Shown piece by piece: positions 56,885 to 64,000 of a DNA stretch of 64,000 nt. Origin of the DNA: Toxonevra muliebris. Lineage: Eukaryota; Arthropoda; Insecta; Diptera; Pallopteridae. The first letter of the stretch is position 1. Each line of letters starts with the position of its first letter. The stretch covers positions 77,803,235-77,867,234 of the forward strand of contig OY829326.1 of the NCBI GenBank assembly GCA_963691655.1, in the 5' to 3' direction. A model generated the notes under the pieces. It was not told the DNA's origin, made no database searches, and saw only the letters and a program-made list of their open reading frames with translations. A program made the position numbers and the translations under genes.

Positions 56885-57150
56885 AATACATATCGCTCAT
56901 TTTCTAAAAGACTGTCATAAGTCAAAAAACACGAATTGTGAGTTAATAATGCAGAATTATTCATTATATCACACTTCATATTGTATGAAAATTTCATATT
57001 AATATCTTGTATACTCTGCGCGTGAGAATTATAAGATTTCTTCTTTTTTCTGCAAAGTGGGAGACAATTGAAAACTTTCAACGCATTTTCTGCAAAATCG
57101 CGTTTTTTGAGTTATGACAGTCTTTTAGTAAATGAGCGATATAATAAACC
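56885..57150. repeat. Inverted repeat, arms about 35-40 bp, 155-bp loop
   Basis: ATCGCTCATTTTCTAAAAGA plus CTGTCATAAGTCAAAAAAC at 56891-56930 is repeated inverted at 57104-57144. It resembles a foldback MITE. The target duplication is unclear. Confidence 0.55.
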
Positions 57151-57595
57151 ATAACAGAACTTTTAAAGTTTGCATCTGAGATTGTTTGTGTGCTCAGAAA
57201 ACTATAGTATAATTTTCTGTAGAACATTTCTTTAGAATGTGTTAACCCATTATCTCCCTTACTTATGGGTCCTTTCTGCTCTTTTTGAAAGAAGTCGCTT
57301 TTTTGACCCATTAAGAGGATTGATAGCGGGTTAATATATTTTAGAAATATGTTGCCCATAGTGTTTGACTTATTATTCTAAAACCAAGTTTACAGGTTTT
57401 TTTGTTCAGTGACCTATAGTAAAATTTTATGGGAAACAACTCAGATTTTAAAATTGGTTTTTAACAAAATAGAGTTTTCCTTATTCGTTGTTTTGGTATA
57501 CACCCAACACGTAGAGTGTACATAATATACCTGTGGACCTTTGACAAAACAATTTAATTCATTCAAAAATAAAATCAGTAACAAATCGAAAAAAT

Positions 57596-57900
57596 TCAAT
57601 ATTTAGTGTGTCCATCCTTGGCTTCCAGCATAATCTGAATACGTTTTGGCATAGATTTTACCAACGATTTGCAGGTGCCATAGACTTTCTGATCTCGTTA
57701 CCATACTTCACTCACTGTTCGATTAGCTCGATTTTGTTTGTGCCTTCCATCTTTCTGAGGCTCACCTTGAAGATTTACCACATTCTCTATCAGATTGAGA
57801 ACCGGCAAATTGCCAAGCCAACCCGAAATTATTAGTCCGGACCCAAGATTGAGAATATTTCCTCAATCTTGGGTCCATGGCAGGGTGTCAGGTCATTTTA
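57596..57900 (-). pseudogene. Tc1-like transposase C-terminus (minus strand)
   Basis: The minus strand gives GWLGNLPVLNLIENV (decayed WPGNSPDLNPIENVW, with the third catalytic Asp region altered), RDQKVYGTCKSLVKSMPKRI and QIMLEAKDGHTKY followed by a stop at 57596-57598, the classic Tc1 ending. The 3' flank (TTTTTGAATGAATTAAATTG inverted) is shared with the copy at 58130-58370. Confidence 0.7.
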
Positions 57901-58129
57901 AAAAATCGGGCTTCCAAAATTTAACTTTGAGAGTTCAGGGAACATTCGATCTTGCATAATTTTTATGTAACTTTCGCTGTTCACCAAAACATTTGTTTTT
58001 TGGGGGGTTTGCATGCTTGCTGAATGTTAGCTGCTGAAAGTTGCTTATCATCGGACTAGCGAACACAGTGGCGACGCATGACTTGAACAAAGACGGCTAG
58101 GAAACCCTTTTGGATTGACCTGGAAATTT

Positions 58130-58370
58130 TCCGGACTTCAATCCAATTCAGGTCTCTCACTCAGTTGAGACTTAGAAAGATGGATTGCACGAATGAAATC
58201 AAGTTACTCGAACCGTGAAAAAATCTTTAACACTTGCAAATTGTTCTTAGAATCCATGTCAAAATGCCTTAAAATGATGCTGGAAGCCAAGGGTAGACAC
58301 ACAAAACATTAATTTTTCCGAGTTGTTACTGATTTTATTTTTGAATGAATTAAATCCATTTTCAAAGAAA
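58130..58370 (+). pseudogene. Tc1-like transposase C-terminus (plus strand, second copy)
   Basis: The plus strand reads PDFNPIQVSHSVET, stops, then MLEAKGRHTKH and a stop near 58308, followed by GTTACTGATTTTATTTTTGA. It is the same family as 57596-57900 but faces away from it. The pair thus makes an inverted repeat about 800 bp apart. Confidence 0.6.
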
Positions 58371-59183
58371 ATTTGTCTTGTCCACATTAATTTGCACAAG
58401 GGTGTAGGTTGAACTAAAAATCTACAGATATTGAGTCATAACTGCGAAATTGATATTTTTCCGATTTTGCGTTTTTGATGCAAAGCGTTGCCTCTGTATA
58501 CCGTTTGGCGCCAGCTCATATAAGTTTATGGTAAGTAATGAACCGTTAAGGAGAAACAAAACTAGTTTCGAGTAAAATTTATTTTTTGTCGCTTACATCA
58601 ATTTGGCGGGCATGGCTCAATATACATGCATATTGTTTATTTTTTCTTTTCTTGATTAGGTAAGAAGTGTATTCCTTGTTTTATCTCTTGTTTCCAGACC
58701 TCTTCATTTACAATGCAGAAAAAAAAACATTAAAAACTTTGCACAGTATTTTTATTTTTGTGAAAAACATGTGAGTTTATTGATCGCGGAAATCTCAAGA
58801 ATAAAAACTAACAAATGAAATGAAATCTAATTCGAATGTATTATTCTTTTTATGTGTTACACTCCGTGTTGTACTAGTTTGAGTTTAACTTTTACCTACA
58901 TGAATGAATAGAACACAAACAGTCTTTGTATTTGGAAGAAAAGTATAAAAGTATAAAAAACAAACAAACGAAAAATGAGAGCAATACACATACATATGTA
59001 CCCACATACACACAAACATTCAGTTTTGTAAAAAATATTCTTTATTTTTATTTATTCTCTATGGAATTTTTTTTATTGCTAAGTATTATATTAATTATGC
59101 GTGCATAATTTAATTCATTAATGAAAAAAAAAACAAATAGAAAATGATTACATCAGCATTTAAAAATGTTCGTTTTTAAATGC
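58371..59183. other. 3' flank of the hAT-C gene exon; no other gene
   Basis: On the minus strand the 3' region below 59184 has AATAAA at about 59040-59055. 58930-59010 is rich in ACATACATATGTACCC-type repeats. No ORF was recognised. Confidence 0.45.
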
Positions 59184-59587
59184 TCACACATTTGAAATCT
59201 TATCAAAAATATTTTTATTGTAATGTAAATACCACAAGTATTTTTCAGCTGAAGAACTCTGCTGACGCAGCACAAAACGTTTATTTAGCCATGTTATGCG
59301 CTCATTGGCATCACAGCAAAACGTTCGAAACAACCGATTCGTACAGCACGGCACACACATATAAGAATCGGCTATTTTTCGTAATTGCTTATACTTGTAC
59401 GCATGCTCTTGCCACCAACTAATCGGACATTGTTCCAAATCTAATATGGGCTCACATTTATACTTATCAAATTCCATTTCGATACTGCTTTTTTTCGGTG
59501 GTGGTGGTGGTGGCGGTGTTGGCGACAAGTGTACATTGCTGCTGTTGATAGAAGCATCATTAATGCGATTGAAAAATGATGTTAAAC
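59184..59587 (-). CDS. Last exon of a hAT dimerisation-domain gene, possibly host-adopted
   Basis: The minus strand has a strong acceptor (TTCTTTTTTTAAG ending at 59588), then 133 open codons and a stop. The exon starts GLTSFFNRINDASINSSNVH, runs through SPTPPPPPPPKK, and has the hAT C-terminal module: EPILDLEQCPISWWQEHAYK, then YKQLRKIADSYMCVP. It continues CCTNRLFRTF, where transposons usually have SERxFS, and ends EKYLWYLHYN. WW, Y..L..IA..Y.CVP and the terminal L..N are the conserved core. The intact frame, the splice acceptor and the absence of hAT terminal repeats suggest a host gene (DREF/BED-type families are known precedents). Upstream exons must lie beyond 59590; the LINE at 59760-62310 sits in that direction. 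Confidence 0.6.
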
Positions 59588-59759
59588 CTTAAAAAAAGAA
59601 TTTATTGCTTTAATATAAATTTATGAAATGTAAAGCTTTGCACTTCTAAGGCTACATATTATCTCGCGTTAGATACTCTGAATTTAGTAAGGTATGAAGG
59701 AATGTACTTGGAAAAATTGTAATTCGTGGGCTTCTACTTATTTCTGAAATTGCCTAGGT

Positions 59760-62310
59760 CGATTAAAGGAAGTGGTCGGTGTTGATAATAATAATAGCTA
59801 TGAAATAGTGGTACCGGTGCGCAGATCCATCTTTGTTTCAAGATTATCTGGGTCGAATGCTGAGTCTGACGTTACCGTTTATATTAATTTCAAATTCGGT
59901 GTGATTTTGGCAGAACTAAAATGCTTCAAGCTTAAGGCTAATTCTGAGCGTGAAATAGCGTCCTTCAAGATTATTCCTCCAGCTTCAGCGTTCCATCTTA
60001 TTGTGTCTGAAAATTTTTGGCCCAAGCAAATAGTGGTCCATGAATTCATAACTCGCAAACGAGGTATTTCGCTACCTATTATACCATCAATCTCTGGACC
60101 AACTTCAAAAAACTCTTAAGTCTCAATGTGCTCCAGAATGCTGCATCTGATCCGTCGTCATCGTATAATGCGCTAAACTATGATCTTTTTAGAAAACGTT
60201 CTCTATCACTATATTACCAAAATGTTGCTGCGATTTTGATATACTAGTGTTTGCTGAAACGTGGTTAAATGATGCATTTCATTGTGAAGAATTCTTCGAT
60301 TCTAAACTGTATAATGTTTATAGGAAGGATAGAGATGCAATAAAAACTGGATGTGCAAGAGGTGGTGGCGTACTTATTGCTGTGAATCGTTCTTTTCCCT
60401 CTACAATTATAAATTTATCAAACTCTAACTCACTTTTAGACCAGTTATGCGTCTGTGTTACTAGCTTGTCTGGAAAACTTCTTGTATGCGCATCATATAT
60501 ACCGCCTAATAGTGTCGACTCGCTTTACTTTTCTCATGCGGATAACATTCAGCACAGCCGTTTGTTATGACATTTTCATATCTAAACTGTCAGAAATTTT
60601 CATAAATAATGTTCCATTGTTGTCTCCTAAAGTACATAAATGGTATACAAATGATCTTAAAAGATTAAAAAACAAAAGAAACAAATTTCATAAGCTCTTC
60701 AAGGATACTAATAATCCATTATTTAAATCATTTCAATGTTTTGGACACATTTCTCTATTATAATTACTTACTGAGAGTTGAGACGGGTTTAAAAGTAAAT
60801 CCTAAGTCTTTCTGGAGCTACGTTCGCTCGAAAATCTTGTTCTGACATAACATACTACTTAAGTCTAAATGGAAAAACATCTAATAGCCTTAGGTATTCT
60901 TCTAACCTTTTTGCAGATTTTTTTATGTCTAACTTTGTCTCTGATGTTGATACCATTCATTCTTCTTCTCCAATAAATGTTCATTCCTCTTTGAACTTTG
61001 GGGCACTCTCGCTGAGTGAGGATGATATTATTGAAGGTATTCTAAGTCTTAAACCATTACAGAAAATTGATGAGGATGGCTTCTCGGCTTCTGTTTACAA
61101 AAAATGTTCGGCTTCATTATGCTCAACTCTCTCCTTAATCTTTAATAAATCCTTAAGTTGCGGAGAATTTATTGATAGATGGAAAATTGCGCATATTACC
61201 CCTATTTTCAAGTCTGGTAATAAATCGGACGTTCGAAATTATGGACCTATCTCCAAATTGTCTACTACCTCCAAGCTCTTTGAAAAAGTTGTAAAAGAGA
61301 AATTATTTTTCGCAGTCAAGAGATTGATTTGCCCTAACCAGCATGGTTTTTTCCACGTTGACCACTGTTCATTCCGAATATTGCATGTCTGCATTTAAAG
61401 ATGGAAATCAAGTTCGTAGCATTTTCCGGTGTTCCCCAAAGCAGTATACTTGGGCCGCTGTTATTCACTCTTTTTATAAATGATATTAATTCCTGCTTTA
61501 AATTTTCAAGATATTTGTTATATGCAGATGATCTGAAAGTCTTTCGCACTATCTGCAGCACAGATGATGTTTTACTGTTGCAATCCGACATAGATCGATT
61601 GGCTATATGGTGTAATCAAAATAATCAAATTTGCTAAGACGCATAATATGTTTCCTTCTTCTTTTCAAATTGGAAATAATACTCTGGCTTTGGTAGATGA
61701 ATTTCTTGATCTGGACGTCTTATTTGACTCAAAGTTTATAATGTGCATTCAATTCGTCTTGAAATAGTTCAATGAAGGTTTCTTCGCTCCTCAACCTTTG
61801 CGCTTTAGTGATCCGTTTCCTTCCTATAATGCTTGCTGTTTGCTCATTAATTTAAAATCGCTTGAAAAGAGAAGAATCATTCACTCATTGATGTTTGTCT
61901 ATTGATTTAATTGTTGGAAATATAGATTGTGCTTTCTTGTTAAACCAAGTCAGCTTAAATGCTCCTTCCAAAATCACCCATCACATTATTTCATTCTATG
62001 TTGCCATGGCAAAAACTAATTATTTGGCAAATGCTCCAATCACAAGGGCCCTTTTAGAATTTGATAGAATTGCAAATCGTTCAGATATTGATTTCTCTAA
62101 AAGCAGAGCTGCATTTAAGGCTAGCTTAGATTTAATCTATTTATAATTAATCTATAATTTAATTATTCACTATTTTGTTATTCTTTTTTATTATTGCAAT
62201 TTTTACATTTGCACATTTGTAACTTAATAACTACTGTATATATATATTTACATCTATAGTCAGTAAGGACTTGAATCTATTTGACTTAACAATAAATGAA
62301 ATGAAATGTA
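59760..62310 (+). mobile_element. Jockey-clade LINE, 5'-truncated, inactive
   Basis: Order of domains: an ORF1 tail (59772-60119, EIVVPVRRSIFVSRLSGSNA to VHEFITRKRG); APE endonuclease start (60247-60570, MFAETWLNDAF, RGGGVLIAV, CVCVTSLSGKLLVCASYIPP); reverse transcriptase (60925-61398, LSLKPLQKIDEDGFSASVYK, RWKIAHITPIFKSGNKSDVR NYGPIS); catalytic block (61401-61637, SGVPQSSILGPLLFTLFIND and LLYADDLKVF); and a C-terminal tail (61895-62146, LLNQVSLNAPSKITHHI). Stops and frameshifts separate the blocks and parts of the endonuclease and RT are deleted. The 3' end is AACAATAAATGAAATGAAATG at 62290-62310, a typical short-repeat tail. Confidence 0.85.
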
Positions 62311-62469
62311 TAGTATCAAATATTCAGTTCTCGAATTATTTTTTTTGTATTTTTTAGGAGTATCGTAAGGCGTTCTGATTTCAGCTAATATGACACAGTA
62401 CTCACAGAAGCGATCGAATAAGGGAACATTTTTGAGACACGATAAGTAGGCAATAACGTCAAATCGAAA

Positions 62470-62730
62470 AGTTACGGTTTCTACTCATCCAAATGAACAC
62501 AAGTATAAACAAAATTTTGAAATCAGGTTCCAAAATTTTTGAAGTTCCACAGCTCTGCTATTGCTCTTTACAAGTACAAAGATTATGCAAAAATAATTTT
62601 TTAAATCGGATAATGTTTACGGGAATTTGTGGTTAAAATTTTGCGACTTTTAAGACCATTTTGGAACCTGAAGATATTATCCGATTTCAAAATTTTGTTT
62701 ATATTTTTGTTCATCAGGATGAGTAAAATC
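62470..62730. repeat. Inverted repeat (arms about 55-60 bp)
   Basis: Left arm CTACTCATCCAAATGAACAC plus AAGTATAAACAAAATTTTGAAATC; right arm inverted ATTTTACTCATCCTGATGAAC plus AAAAATATAAACAAAATTTTGAAATC. AGGTTCCAAAA recurs near both inner edges. It is a foldback MITE-like structure. Confidence 0.6.
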
Positions 62731-63224
62731 TTAACACGCTCATTTGTTTATTTATTAAATTTATGTTTTATGTTATGTTATGTGAGGTGGGAACGTGGAT
62801 TCGTGACATGCTCCTAACGGTTAAATAATGAATATTTGAGGTTTAGCAGGCACCCCAATGGTTGGTTTCTAAAATTCAAAAAGTCCGAACAAAGGCCCAC
62901 TTTCTAAAGAAATACATACATATATGTTTCGAGTTTTTCGTTTCGAAAATAAGAAATAAAACTCAATCATAAATTTTTGATTCTGAGTAAAAAAATAAAA
63001 TTCAAAAAATAATTTTTATTATAGAGCGAAAAAATTAAACTCAAACAATAGTTTTTATTCTCTAGAAAAAAAAATCATAAATAAATTTTTTCGGTTGAGC
63101 AAAAACATAAAAATTAAACAATAATTTTTATACCAGATCGTTGTTTCTATGTTGTTATTTAAGTGACCAGATGTATAGAAATTTTATGCCAAGTACCGTG
63201 TACCAAAGCGAAGCGAAGCAAATC

Positions 63225-63400
63225 ATCATTCATTCCAGGCAATTTTTACTCTTGGAGGTTTTCCAGCCATGAGCTGGGGCCGTGTAAAAAATGTTTGTTT
63301 CTATTTTGCATTTTTTGAGCGTGCCGAGAAATAAACCTAGGCACATCTGCGTAGCAATACAACAAACTAACTACTAGGCTACGATGACAACTAGTTTTCA
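63225..63400 (-). repeat. tRNA-derived SINE, minus strand copy
   Basis: Inverted, it reads ATCGTAGCCTAGTAGTTAGT (box A) and TAGGTTTATTTCTCGGCACG, then TTTTTTACACGGCCCCAGCT and ACCTCCAAGAGTAAAAATTG. The body matches 24440-24515. Confidence 0.6.
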
Positions 63401-63574
63401 CATACTACTATGATCAAAAAGTAAGTGGAAGTCTAAATTCAAAAATCGCGCCTTAATCGCATCGAGTTGAGTTCTGTTTATGGGTCGGCACAACTTTCTC
63501 TGAAATCTGTCTATCTGTAGCGTTGGTTTATTGTTTTTTTTTCCAGGTCAATAAAGTGTTTTCGGCTATTTTCG

Positions 63575-64000
63575 GTATGGAAAAATTTATTGAGCAAAGA
63601 ATTTTAAGTGCCCAAAGAGATGCTTTTGATGGGCCATGATGGTTTAAAATGCATAATCACGGGAGCTGAAACATGAATCTACGCCTACGATCCAGAAACA
63701 TCTCAGCAATCCAGCGAATATCGTGCTATAGATGAATCGAAACCCAAAATTCCAAGTCTATTCGTTTTTAGGCCAGAATTATGGTCAAATAATTAATGGT
63801 TTTTACATTATGATAACGCTCCATCACATACGGTAATTGTAGTTTGTAAATTTTTTGCAAAAAATCAGACAAATACCGTTCCGCAAGGCCCATACTTTTT
63901 TCTTTCCCATTGATCGCTGGCTGCTTTAAAGGACATACCAGAAACTGAATATAATCGATGCTTCAAAGACTGTCAAAAACGTTGGAATAAGTGTACTATA
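63575..64000 (+). pseudogene. Mariner transposase fossil, internally deleted, runs off the window
   Basis: The plus frames read CIITGAETWIYAYDPETSQQ and SSEYRAIDESKPKIPS, then after a deletion RPELWSNN, a stop, WFLHYDNAPSHTVIVVCKFF AKNQTNTVPQGPY. These are the GDE(S)W.YAYDPET and HDNAPSHT signatures around the first and second catalytic Asp of mariner. The first acidic residue is in GAET (usually GDES). The region between them is missing, and stops and frameshifts follow. Confidence 0.75.

Overview
This is a piece of an insect nuclear genome. It is AT-rich, with long introns, GT-AG splicing, many A/T homopolymers and a dense load of decayed transposons. The one clearly recognisable host gene is a fly-type Syndapin. 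That gene, the CAG/CAA-rich transcribed-looking leaders and the mix of repeats (tRNA-headed SINEs, P-element-like, hAT, mariner/Tc1 and jockey/R1-type LINE remnants) point to a higher fly. A tephritid-like (true fruit fly) genome fits best, but that is inference from repeat style and not proven.

Layout. 1-5400: repeats only (a hAT-type non-autonomous element, element X copy 1, a DDE_3/mariner-type fossil, a Tc1/Bari-like tail). 5419-5910: two short, splice-flanked open segments in compatible phase, probably exons of an unidentified plus-strand gene. 6930-8730 (minus): a P-element/THAP9-like unit with an intact THAP + heptad-repeat + coiled-coil ORF followed by a decayed transposase segment. 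12526-12778 (minus): a second THAP-domain exon with a good splice donor. 13805-18130: a complex of one inverted-terminal-repeat family (E1 nested inside E2, a third interrupted copy E3) around a hAT element with a transposase tail. 19758-20061: C-terminus of an unknown repeat-encoded protein. 20418-22716: a repeat split by a 935-bp hAT element with perfect 8-bp target duplications and by a further 1-kb insertion. 24820-25840: element X copy 2, split by a MITE. 26578-27480 (minus): an intact 300-residue CENP-B/Tigger-type protein that lacks the DDE catalytic domain.

31706-50118 (plus): Syndapin, nine coding exons giving 493 residues (F-BAR domain, Ser/Thr/Ala-rich linker, NPF motif, C-terminal SH3). 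All splice phases match. The introns total about 17 kb and hold MITEs, LINE pieces, SINE-like sequences and a hAT remnant. Candidate 5' leader exons lie at about 30.65-31.3 kb and perhaps 23.0-23.3 kb.

50119-64000: the Syndapin 3' region, then a jockey-type LINE fragment, mariner and Tc1 fossils, the last exon of a hAT-dimerisation-domain gene on the minus strand (59184-59587), a 2.5-kb LINE with a YADD reverse transcriptase motif, and a mariner fossil running off the window end.

Syndapin is the only gene whose whole coding region can be read. Everything else is a single exon, a transposon ORF or a relic. No assembled multi-gene pathway is visible; the unusual material is transposon-derived DNA-binding ORFs (two THAP, one CENP-B-like, one hAT-C) that remain open while the repeats around them have decayed.
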